A stretch of 64,000 nt of DNA, taken from positions 2,848,501 to 2,912,500 of the forward strand of contig NC_092582.1 of the NCBI RefSeq assembly GCF_037975245.1, read 5' to 3'. Shown here in pieces: positions 21,822 to 32,863 of this stretch. The DNA comes from Apostichopus japonicus. Lineage: Eukaryota; Echinodermata; Holothuroidea; Aspidochirotida; Stichopodidae. Under the pieces are notes generated by a model. It worked only from the letters and a program-made list of their open reading frames with translations. It searched no databases and had not been told where the DNA came from. The position numbers and the translations under genes were made by a program. How positions within the stretch are numbered: position 1 is the first letter of the stretch; each line of letters begins with the position of its first letter.

Positions 21822-22233
21822 AAAAGGAGTGGGGCCATCTAACTATACAAAGATAGTGGGCCCATCTTACTACACAAAGGCAGTAGTGGGGCCATCTACT
21901 ATACAAAGGTATTGGGGCTATCTAACTTTACAAAGGTAGTTGGGTCATCTAACTATACAAAGGAAGTGGGGCCATCTAACTATACAAAGGAAGTGGGGCC
22001 ATCTAACTATACAAATGAAGTGGGGCCATCTAACTGTAAAAAGGTGGGGCCATCTAACTGTAAAAAGGAAGTGGGCCCATCTAATTATACAAAGGTAAGT
22101 TGGCCCATCTTACTATACAAAGGAAGTGGGGCAATCTAACTATACAAAGGTAGTGGGCCATCTAAATATACAAAGGAAGTGGGGCCATCTAAATATACAA
22201 AGGAAGTGGGGCCATCTAAATATACAAAGGTGA
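21822..22233 (+). repeat. Minisatellite, 27-bp unit
   Basis: About fifteen imperfect copies of a 27-bp unit containing GGGGCCATCTAACTATACAA. Because 27 is divisible by three, one frame reads as a nine-residue repeat (GPSNYTKEV), which explains the open frame at 21,912-22,139; it is not a gene. Confidence 0.9.
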
Positions 22234-23264
22234 ATGATTGTGGTCTGTATGTATTTCCAGAAAAAGCAATACCTTGGGAGTAAGCCTTGACGGTATTGTC
22301 TCAATTTAGAAATTGTGGGACTGGACCTATTGAGTAGGCCTACTATTGAGGTCAAAACGTCCAGCAAATGTGCCCAATTGATGACTGACCAGATAATGGT
22401 GTCCAAACTTGTAAAAGTAATGCTGACAAAAGAATAAGCTGTGGAAACTTTTTGAAAAAGAAAACAGTATAAGGACTCCGAACTTGCACCCTTTCTGTAG
22501 AAGGCAAACTACTGTTCTATAACATTACTGTGAAAGGCAATTCCTTAAGTTATTACAACATAAGTCCTCATCCAGCCACCCCCCCCCCCCCCGTCCACCC
22601 CCGTTCCACAAAAATAGGCATCACATAGAGTGAAATATCATGGTAAGTACAGTATTGTTCAACGTGGCCGACCAAAACTAGAAAGGAAACGCTAAAATTT
22701 TCTTACAGTAGGAAACGTATAATGGGCATGCACATTTTGGCATGAAATGTCTCTAGTGCAAGCATTAACATATAAGCATACTTAATTTGACCTCCCACTA
22801 ATTCTTATTTAAAGCATCCACAAATGGGCAAGGAACTGAAGTGGGAAATGAAAAAGGCTTGTAAACCTCACCTCCTAGTAAGTTAAGTGTCATTGCAAAT
22901 AAAATATATGCCAAATGTTGAGCTAATTGCCAAAGTATATTTTAGGTGCAGGGCTTGTAGAAACAAAACTTATCTGGCAGTCAGAAAACAGGTGAATACA
23001 TTTCTTTGTTACCAGGTAGCTGTATAATGCAGGAATATTTACACAATTTAACTGAATATGGTATGGCAAATGTACATAAGAAAACTTTGGCTGAGAAGTT
23101 AACCTGGACATTTTTCCATGAATTTTTGATCAAGATAATCACGAAACGAGGGGAGGATGTATAGATTTGACAGGGCAGTACAAACAACTATGATGTCATC
23201 TATCAAAGTAATAAGTGAGATTGGTAAAGTGTCTTTCAAAATCATAAATTGTTTCATTCGACTA
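22234..23264. other. No gene recognised
   Basis: AT-rich DNA with one C homopolymer tract near 22,578-22,592. The minus-strand open frames overlapping this interval have no recognisable features. Confidence 0.5.
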
Positions 23265-23272
23265 ATTGCCCG

Positions 23273-23922
23273 CAGGGGCGTAGCGAGCGGGGGGGGGGTG
23301 TGGGGGGGGGTGTCACACCCCCAATAATTTGGTCGCTGTCGGCAAATTTTGGGTCTGTCGGCAAAAGGAGAAAAGGTGAAGAGAGCGGAAGGGGAAGAAA
23401 GAAGGAAAGCTGAATAGAGAAAGGAGAACGGGAGCTTCTTCCGTGCCAAATTTGACTTAAAATATGCATCAGATTGCATCTAAGGACGTTTCAAAACTAA
23501 ACATTTTCAAAAGGGGAGGGGTAGACCCCCTACCCTTAGACCACTCCCCAATTTCAGTCACCACTTCCAGATCCGTCGGCAAATCAAATTTGACTTAAAA
23601 TATGCACCAGATTGCATCTAAGGACGTTTCAAAACTATAAATTTTCCAAAGGGGACGGGGACACCCCCTCCCCTTAGACCCCTCCCCTTAGACCCCTCCC
23701 CCATTTCAGTCACCACTTCCAGATCCGTCGGCAAATCAAATTTGACTTAAAATATGCACCAGATTGCATCTAAGGACGTTTCAAAACTAAAAATTTTCCA
23801 AAGGGGACGGGGACACCCCCTCCCCTTAGACCCCTCCCCCATTTCAGTCACCACTTCCAGATCAGTCGGCAAATCAAATTCTCCACACCCCCCTCAACAA
23901 AAACCCCTTCGCTACGCCCCTG
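23273..23922 (+). mobile_element. hAT-like non-autonomous element, family 2, 8-bp target duplication
   Basis: The terminal inverted repeat is 14 bases, perfect: CAGGGGCGTAGCGA at the left and TCGCTACGCCCCTG at the right. Identical 8-mers ATTGCCCG flank it at 23,265-23,272 and 23,923-23,930. G and C runs lie inside both ends. The core is a tandem array (listed separately). There is no transposase. Confidence 0.85.
23449..23884 (+). repeat. Internal tandem repeat of about 138 bp, three-plus copies
   Basis: Units begin TTTGACTTAAAATATGCA at 23,451, 23,589 and 23,741 and end in ATCCGTCGGCAAATCAAA. The second unit is 14 bases longer because CCCCTTAGACCCCT is itself doubled. The array fills most of the surrounding hAT-like element. 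Confidence 0.85.
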
Positions 23923-24268
23923 ATTGCCCGTTCAACATGGATACGGGCATTTGCAACCCTTCTTGGGTTTTTTTCTCCTTCATTCTTGATCGTTTGTTCT
24001 GATCCCTTGCTAGCTGGTGGAATTTCCAGTGCTGCATGACGCAACAATAAATCTTCTATGCACCCACGATCAGTTAAGATAACATTTCCTAATACCTACA
24101 TCAATCAAATCAAGAAATCCAGATTGCTGGGTTATTACTTGTTGATCTGACCATGGAGCTATAAACACCATGATCTGACGCTCTTCCTCCCCATGCTTTA
24201 GAGAGCCTGGAAACTTATTATCCCATTCGGTGCAATTGCTACAAGAAACTTCACAGTATTATGATATT

Positions 24269-24303
24269 CCAGTTCGAGTCACTCCAAGATTAATGTACGT
24301 CGT
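24269..24303 (+). repeat. Fragment of a tRNA-derived SINE
   Basis: GTTCGAGTCACTCCAAGATT and the following bases repeat almost exactly at 47,394-47,425, where a longer copy with box-A-like and box-B-like sequences is seen. Only the B-box part and the adjacent body are present here. Confidence 0.5.
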
Positions 24304-24715
24304 CCAGTTACAGAGTTGTTGACAATTCATAATGTAGTGTGACCATTTGAGAAGAGCTTGCAAGTTGAGATTTCTGGGTCTGTCTATGAAAACCTCTGTA
24401 CGACCAATGGTACATCGAAGATTTCGGTACTCAGATTCAGAGAAGAAGGAATATTGTGGAGAACGTCGCTCTTGGAAACAAGTGATGCTGAAATTAAAAA
24501 AAAAAACGAAACAAAACAAAAAGCAAAGATAATATGAAAAACATCGGTCAGTGCTAACCGCAGTTTTCAAAAAGAACTAAGAAAAATTCCCTCCTTGAAT
24601 CCAATTTCATTAGCTGACCTGCTTTTTTTTTGAGGAAGACCTTAACCTTTGCTCTCCACTCATTTCGAAATTATGCTGCCCTTCCCAGTATCTCATTTTC
24701 CTGGTTTTCTTGGCC

Positions 24716-24882
24716 AAGTGCAATGTGTAGGGTTTCTAAAGCAATGAGGCTTATCAATCGGGAGGTTCCGGGTTCGATACCCGGCCGGGTCATAGTAAGG
24801 TGGGTTTTTCATCCAAGAGCAAGAGGAAATGACCTTCGAGCTCCACCAAAAACAATGGGTACTTGTACGTATAATAGATAAG
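24716..24882 (+). mobile_element. tRNA-derived SINE
   Basis: CCGGGTTCGATACCCGG at 24,769-24,785 forms a perfect T-arm (5-bp stem, 7-base loop) and contains an RNA polymerase III B box. The upstream half does not fold as a tRNA: no D-arm or anticodon arm with matching stems is evident. The sequence runs on into an unrelated body, as in tRNA-derived SINEs. Not a functional tRNA gene in my reading. Confidence 0.5.
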
Positions 24883-27183
24883 CAACATGCAAATTATGGA
24901 GATATCGTGTTTACAAAGAGAAATGGATGATGGCGCAGAGCACTTTGCCTTGATCTTAATTCAGCTTTTTCTTTAGGTTAATTTTTAACTTTTATTAGCT
25001 TTTTAGCTGAATTCAGCTTCCTAATTCAGCTTTGAAACTTAGTTTTGAAAAGAATAATTAGAAAATATTAGATTTGCTTCACTCATGTAAATAATAGCTT
25101 AAAGAATTTGTCCGGGGCGACTCGGACAGTTTGGAAATATGACGGTTACTTACTCAGCATAATTCTACCTAGCGATGCAATGTTTATTCATATTAAGTTC
25201 CGATTCAACTCAAGAACTGCTTATCAAATGGCAATTAAAATGATCTGCAAAACATTTTTTTATGATTTTACTACTTAGCAACAGGGCGACGCAACCATGC
25301 ATGTATAGTTCCGATTGTTTCGCGTCGATAATACTCCGACATTAAACTTTCTCTGCAAATGTTCTTCGCTGCTGCGAATAGAGGGCGCAATAGCCTGCAG
25401 CCCCAATCATTATGCGTATATATGTTAGCTGCATAATTGAAGATACTTTACAAAAGATATGTCGTTGTTACGTCACTTGATATGTTTAGGGAGTTCCCAG
25501 TTAACCGTGTTTGTAAATATTGCCATTTGCATAGGGACATTCAACAACAACAACAAAAACGTGGGTATTATACAAATGGTAGAGGAAAGTGGTACTATCA
25601 TTGGAAAACTGTCCGAACTGCAGCTGTTATTTTCATTTTATTCATAATATGCAGTGTGTTGCATTGCAGGTAATAATCGCATCTGATTTGGTATATAATT
25701 GGATTATTTGGATTTTGTAATAATTTATTTAACTTTAAGTTTAAAGGGTATACACGGTTAGCGTAAAGCTCATCTCTCCCGAGGCCCTGAAATATAAAAA
25801 CTAAAAGTAGATAATAAATATATAATAAAGATAATAAAAAATAATATAATCATAACTAAAATAAGAATGGGTATATATTTCCATGCATTGACTACCAGTA
25901 CATGCAAGCCTGTGTTTGGAGCAGTAACTATATAGCAAATTTGAGATGTCTAATCTGCTACTGGTGTGTACAGCAGCACGAATTTTTGTTTTTGTTTAGA
26001 CAATGTAATGAACAATTTCGTGGGATGTAACTTATTCAACAGCCTCACTTCAATTCGAGAGTCCTAACCACTCCCAACTTCAATGTTGACTGCAGTGCTT
26101 TTGCGGCGAGCATCTGCGGGTAAATAATTACTTTTTAGAACTGGATATATGGTGAAGTAAGACTTTGTGACAACAGTGGGAATGGAACGATATTTCGTCC
26201 TTCATTACATAGGCCGCCTATACCTGGTCGTATGTTGGCATAATACGTTGAGGTTGATCCGGTATCAACATTTCTATTGACTTTTAACGTGTCTCGGAAG
26301 ACTCCCATAGTCATACCGTGGTTAGGATGATTGGCCTACCAGATAGTACCCACGATATCAGATCTATACCCCTCACATCAATTTACATCGATTTAACTGC
26401 CGCTTTGTATTTAGGATGAGTGACATTCACACATCAGTTGTAAATTCAAAATCTAAGCTACATATATAATTTGTTCTTCTGTGGAGGTACCGCACCACAA
26501 TTAATTGCTCCCATTGACTTACACACTAAACTCGTCACTTTCCAAGGCCCATAGAGCATAGATAGAAGTTTTCAACTGACATTCAACTTTTGCCACCATG
26601 ACCGCTTAAATTTTGAACTAGAAGAGTTCAAAATTTATCAGCGTGCTCCCCTTTCCCATCTGTCGCTGCTGATTCTTCTTGTTTTATCCAATAGTTTCTA
26701 AAATACCTTAAATCACCTTCAATCCTCCAGATTTTTAGGCCATCAGTAGTTTATTTCATCCTCTTCAACATCCAAAAGTCAAAAAGAATGCTTATGACTC
26801 AGAAAGAGTGAAGGAAAAATTTAAGTTTATCAACTGTTGTGACTACATTATTTTGGGTCTTGATTGCAGAGTATGCGTGTTGTGCGATAAAGCCTCGTGT
26901 TACGCTGTATAAAGGAAACCCAACATGACAGTGCATTTTACATGGTCAAGTACAAGGGGATGATATGTAAGTTGACAAGAAAAAGATATTGTTTTATATT
27001 CAACGGCCTTCCTCTCTCTTAACCTCACATGTAGCACCTTCCTGTTCCAAGAATTAGGGAATACTTTCAACTTAATCGCACAAAATCAGTGTAACTTACT
27101 CTTTTTGAACTTTGTCTGAACCCGTGCAGCCTCTCGTAGGCTACATTTTCTAACTATGTGTCTGAATTTCCAGCTTTATTTTT

Positions 27184-27249
27184 ATGGAACGCCAAAACCA
27201 CATAATTCCCCCCCCCCCCCCTGCATTTTAGTCGGTTTTGGCGTTCCAT
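27184..27249. repeat. Inverted repeat, 16-bp arms around a C homopolymer
   Basis: ATGGAACGCCAAAACC (27,184-27,199) is complementary to GGTTTTGGCGTTCCAT (27,234-27,249). The loop contains a run of C. It could be the pair of ends of a very short foldback element. Confidence 0.7.
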
Positions 27250-27291
27250 GAAACACAGTTATCGGAAAGACCAGCGTAGGCGTATCACAAC

Positions 27292-27330
27292 CACTAATCT
27301 GTACACTAACTGTTAGTGTTCAGATTAGTG
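27292..27330. repeat. Near-perfect 39-bp palindrome
   Basis: CACTAATCTGTACACTAAC is followed at once by its near-complement ending CAGATTAGTG; only one position per arm fails to pair. No loop is needed beyond the central bases. It lies about 40 bases after the previous inverted repeat. Confidence 0.75.
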
Positions 27331-28438
27331 ATCACAACAATTACGAAGAAATTGAGCTGTTATACAGGCGGCATTCGTTGTTATCTTTTTGTTGTTCTAT
27401 ACCGAAGGCGTAGTTACGTCATCGTTCTGTTTTAAGGACATGGAACTAGAGCGCCATGCTATATGAGTCGCACCGTATATGTATATCTATTACTAGCTGT
27501 ACTTATGGGTTATTCAGAGTTCATGTTTATCATGGGTTAATCAGAGTCCATGTCTGTCCTAGATTCGTAAATCAAATGTGCAGTATTATAATGTTTCCCA
27601 CGAAGAAGGATATCAGGACGGTAATGAAGAACTTAGCAAGCATAGACTACGGATGTTGTGATTAATTTCGTACCGAGTAAGATCTGTCACATGCAGGCTG
27701 GTTTTATACTCGTGTAATGAGTAAGGTTGACATGTTATATACATTTTGTGTAGTCGAATGAGAACTTTATTTCAGAAAACATGATAATAAAAATAAAAAG
27801 TGTGTTCCTTATACTTTCTGCCGTGCAAGCAGTTATTTCGTTCTAGATATAATTCCGTTTTGTTGTGTTAATTTTAACTCAAGTAACAGTCCTAAAAATA
27901 GCTTCAGGTACATGGACTATTGTGTATAGTGGGTTCATAATTTCTGAATCAAACACAACACATATTTTAACATTTAAAGACTAATGTTAACTACATTACA
28001 TGATCAATTTTGACTAATTTCATAGTACCATTTACAATTCTTTATGTTCCTTTGATAATTTTAGTCTGTACCTGTCACATGCGTTATGTGAACAAGCAAT
28101 AAGGACACGAACAAATAATTTAAATTAAACGGGGTATATTAGAGCTTCAACTGGGCTAGATATCTATGCTACTGAATGCAACGAGTGTGTTCGGGGGGGA
28201 GGGGGGGGGTTGGGGGGCATGCCTGATTGAGCTGTGCTAAGCACGGCTCCTGCACGTTAAATCACTCTGAATACAATTGGTGAAAGGTACATCTTACATA
28301 CTCTCTGATAGTGGGTTACAGAGGATGGGAAAGGAAGTTACTTTGTCCATTATTAACCTTTCAAAAATGACCACACTGTGACATCATTGAAAATGACATC
28401 ATAGTGAAAGTTCCTTTATTGGCAGAGATCTGTTATTA

Positions 28439-28477
28439 GGTGCACCATGGAGCTATTTATAGCTCCATGGGTGCACA
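28439..28477. repeat. Palindrome GTGCACCATGGAGCTA... with related half-sites elsewhere
   Basis: GTGCACCATGGAGCTAT pairs with ATAGCTCCATGGGTGCAC (one extra G) across a 1-2 base centre. The half-site ATAGCTCCATGG also occurs at about 34,737-34,748, and CCATGGAGCTATA at about 24,153, so it may be the end of a dispersed element. Confidence 0.65.
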
Positions 28478-28479
28478 GA

Positions 28480-30478
28480 CGGGGCTGGTAGGGTATCTGT
28501 TGTAGAGAGAATTACTGCACGGAGGTCAAAGTGTAAGTGATCTACTGAGACTTAGAAGTTGGCAAAGTATATTATTATGTTGTTGGCTTGTAAATAGTAA
28601 CTGTTAGTACTCTTTCTGGGAAGTGTGATGTAGGAGAACTTCCTGTCTGTGCTACTTGCTAAGAGATTGTAAAAGTGAACTTATAGGGTAATAAGTGGGG
28701 AGATAATAATGGTAAGATGCTCTCTGTTTTAGACCTGTTGAATGTTTCTTTCTAACCTTGCCAAACAGTGGAGACCCTACGTCTTTGGTTTCGATGATAA
28801 TCGTAACCTTTGTAAAGAGGGTCTCTCCAGACCTCATATGTCAACCATTATAAACTGCCAGCAGTAGCACCCCATTACACCCCTCCCCCTCCCCCTCCGA
28901 ACCAAAACAAAGAGAGGGTGTAGCTATAACCCTAGTTGATGGAGAAGCAGTGTGAGGAGAAAGGAGATGATTGCCATGCAGTCTCGGACCCTGAGTGGAT
29001 GGTAATACCGGAATTGAATCCTTCAAATGACAAGATGCGAGAACAGGTGAATGGGGCGGTGAGGGGGGAGGGGGGGGGTGATATTGTTATACCTTCAGTC
29101 CTCGCGGCCCTTAAAGGCATTGAAGACTGGCCCCAAACCGCGTGCGGCCATCTGAAAAAGTTAACTTTCCGGACGTTTTGTTCGTGTCGCTACAAAATGC
29201 AGACAGTACAGTAATGAAACGTAATACCTTGTTATCTATAGCTGGACCTGAGATATCCATCGCTGTATGGTTTGTACACAGTGCTGTAGGTATTGACCGC
29301 ATTTGTATGTACTGACTATACACAAGAGTCTAATTACCGATGGTAGCAAGCTGTGTGTGTGTATTTTCTGCGATCGATGGTGGTGTCTAACAGTTCTGTT
29401 ACACCTCATTCGAAACTAGGTTATATTACCGGCATTAGACGTTTCTTTTTGCGCGAGTCCACTTCCATATACATATACATATGTATACACTTCTACATAC
29501 ATGACATTAAGGCTAGTTTCCTGAAATTTCCCGCCATTTAATATCACGCATCGAATACGTGTTATTTAAATGCTGCGGTTTCAACTAATAATGACGATTA
29601 TGTATACGCTACACAACTATTATCGATAAGTTATTGTAATATATACAGTTGTATTCACTGTGGGGTGATTTCAAAGAAAAGATAAATAGATAATATTCTA
29701 TTATTTGTAAAAAAGCAGATAAGTTAACCTTCGAATGCATGGTTCATTAAATATTACGGATGTTTTTGTCTTTTACGCGAGTCGCACGTGTATTATTCAT
29801 CATATGGCCTTATCTGCAACAGAATTAACCCACTCGACAAATTTTATCAACCAGTGGGCTGCAAATGCGTTGATTTTTGAATCACTTAATTACACCACGC
29901 AGTTTTGTCCTCTATAAGGCAACAATTTGTCATACAGTAAGATACACGCTTTATAGATGAACACAGCATTCACTGCCATATGCGGTGGTCACTTTCAATA
30001 GCACTCGTACACACAGGATAGATTTCTGACATACCTTACTAAGCATGCCTAACGATTTACCCGGAACTACATATCAGCATATCTATGAGTAGGCGTGGCT
30101 TATCTACTACAAGGGACGTCTAAGTTTCTGACTGTGTTTACTAACAAACCGGCGGGCGCGCCAACATGATGCGATCATAACAAAACCGCACACAGCACAG
30201 AGCAGACGTAGTATCGTTATTCCTATTGGGAAGTTTTCACAATTTGTCTTTGAATAATTGTTTACCGTGATTAACTTTGAAGATTTTTGAAGACAAGTAA
30301 CTTAAACATTTTAACAAGGAAGCAAACCTTGCATAGTGACTATATTTCTATAGTATAGACAGTATTCTATATTTACTTTACACCGGTAACCCGGAGAAGT
30401 TGGGTGCGGCTATAGCTGTATACCTGTATAGTAAATAAAGACTGAGTACTCAAAACAGTGTAATTATTTAGTGTCAAC
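28480..30478. other. Upstream region of the SLC6 gene, no other gene recognised
   Basis: Contains the TTAA-ended MITE at 29,111 and otherwise AT-rich DNA. The last few hundred bases before 30,479 must hold the 5' leader and promoter of the transporter if its first exon is also the first exon of the mRNA. I see no clear TATA or initiator arrangement to single out. Confidence 0.4.
29111..29458 (+). mobile_element. TTAA-ended (piggyBac-like) MITE, family 3, copy 1, right end truncated
   Basis: Starts TTAAAGGCATTGAAGACT and is closely similar along its length to the copy at about 54,306-54,645 (shared words include GCGGCCATCTGAAAAAGTTA and GTGTCGCTACAAAATGCAGA). It ends at GCGCGAGTC without the TTCA..TTAA terminus of the other copy. 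Confidence 0.7.
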
Positions 30479-30613
30479 ATGAGCAAAGCCAAGTTTGAAC
30501 CCATTCCGAGTGATGAGGGGAAAGAAGGCTCAGTTGGTTCCGTGCCTGTCGTCAATTTATTCCAAAATCCAGTAACTGAGAGTTCTACCGATGACTTGAA
30601 ACCGAGCAAGACA
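30479..30613 (+). CDS. SLC6 exon 1: N-terminal cytoplasmic tail
   Basis: The ATG has A at -3, and 45 codons starting [18 protein letters not shown] end in phase 0 at ACA|GTAAGT. The stretch is hydrophilic and Ser/Pro/Glu-rich with no membrane segment, as expected for an SLC6 cytoplasmic N-terminus. It joins exon 2 across a 5.7-kb intron, in phase. Confidence 0.85.
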
Positions 30614-30996
30614 GTAAGTTTTAATGTTATTCCGACAACTTTCTTACTATTTAGATGCTGTGTGGTACGTCAGTGGCTTAAATGTATAAGGACCCAATGA
30701 TGGTATTCACAATATATCACTGCGGAAATATGGTTTCATATATATATATATATAGCTATCTATATATATATCTATATATATCTATCTATCTAGATATATA
30801 TAGATATATATATATAGATATATATATATATAGATAGATATATATAATCAAGATTGTATATATATATATATACAAAGTCATTGTGCAGAATTCTCTATCA
30901 TGACTATTTGGTTCCCCCTTTTGCTGTATAGGCCTATATACTATATTCACTATATTCATCTATATATATATCTATATATATCTATCTATCTATCTA

Positions 30997-31052
<56 letters not shown>

Positions 31053-32572
31053 TAGATATATATAATCAAGATATATAATCAAGATATATATATATATAGA
31101 TAGATATATACAAAGTCATTGTGCAGAATTCTCTATCATGACTATTTGGTTCCCCCTTTTGCTGTATAGGCCTATATACTATGTTCACCAGTGTTCCCTA
31201 TACACGCTGAAATATAACTCCATAACGTGCCAGTTCTCAATTATTTTGCATTTGTGGCAAATGGTTCAGTGCATTTCAATGCATTCTTTTGTAAACGCGC
31301 TACGTAAAAGGAACTTAAGGCAACCATGGTGCACGTGTGTGGACTGTACAACATATATACGTAATTAATAGTCCATTGTAACACCTCGCCACAGTTTGTG
31401 GTCTCACCTGTATATTATGATTGTACTCGTTGTTGTGTACACCGGCGGCCATTATAGTTAATTCCGATCCTGTCACTCATTCTGTCCTTAGTTCCTGTAT
31501 CACAATCCTCATCCACAATTTACTCTACACATATTGAGAACGTCTGAACGAACAGAAGAGCATCACGTTTCTATTTAAAGTCTACCCTTGCCCACCCCTT
31601 TACCGTCACCCCCCCCCCCCCAACACTTCTTCCCAGATGTTATGGTATAATGAAGTTCTATTTACATTAAGCATATTTTATTTACGTTTTGCTTAGTATA
31701 AAAACACAATATTTAAATTACGAAAGTCTTAAACAAATATTCGTTTAGCACTCAATTCTGCAGTATTATATGTATGTTGTCGTTACCATATCATAACATT
31801 TCTTCTATTATGTTATACAAATGATACGTTATTTTCTTGTTTTGCCGGATTCAGTCGAAGTTGGCATCTGTTATTTTGACATCTCTCGAAGTCGGTAATT
31901 TATCCTGCATGGTCGCCAGTTTACCCTGGCCGCCAATCCATGAATCGTTTTAACTTGTGTAAGGGGTACATGAAATATAGCTAAACTTAAATTCGTGCTT
32001 CCCAAAGTCAATAGCATTATGTACCATATGGTATTTATACACTTCAATCCTCCTTACCAAAAATGTATACATAGATATATATTTAGATATTCTCTCCGAT
32101 GAAGACACCATGCACGTGACGCATGATGCGTCGAAACCGCAACTGTGGGATGTGGTAGGTGAATGAAATTGTTAAGACACGAGGGTCTTCGTTCATTGGT
32201 CAAGTACACGCTAATCAATATTCAAATCTCAGTATTAGGGCGGTACACTAAGACACTTGGACTGTTGCCAAAATGTGTAAAAATCTTTCGCGTGGCGTCG
32301 AGGAAATGAATGATCAATCAAAATTTTATCCTGTTTCTATTTCTTAAAATAACTTTCTCTCATCTGACATAAGGAAATGACGATATAGCAAGTACATATA
32401 TATGCAAAGTTTTCAAGTAAACTGAAAGGGGAAACTATCATGATTTAAGAAGGAAGAGAAAGCAGGACTCGAGAAACAAACGTATTTGCAGTTACTTTTG
32501 CTTTGCTATAATCTATATGCATACACTGGTCCAAACATTGTTTACAAAATAGATGTGTGTAGGTTTTCGTGT

Positions 32573-32657
<85 letters not shown>

Positions 32658-32803
32658 CCTTCCCGTTTACGAATTAAAAACACAGCTACAGTCATAACGT
32701 TTGTGAACGTGTTCTTAACTTCATACAATATGGTTCCTTGTACTAGTACTACTAGGGAGAATAGTGTATACACATACATACATATATACAGATATAAATA
32801 TAT

Positions 32804-32863
<60 letters not shown>

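Larger units (their letters stand above)
23931..28436. other. Intergenic DNA with SINE fragments, no gene recognised
   Basis: Apart from the SINE pieces and hairpins listed separately, this stretch is AT-rich without convincing exons. The open frame at 25,437-25,673 contains a Gln run and a hydrophobic segment near its end but has no homology I recognise. A TACGTCA CRE-like word lies at about 25,468. Confidence 0.45.

Noticed and set aside
21822-22233. Regularly spaced repeats considered as a CRISPR-like array
   Set aside because: The 27-bp units are contiguous without unique spacers and the genome is clearly animal.
24769-24785. Possible tRNA gene (perfect T-arm with TTCGATA loop)
   Set aside because: Only the T-arm folds; no acceptor, D or anticodon arms fit. 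The sequence continues into a SINE-like body.
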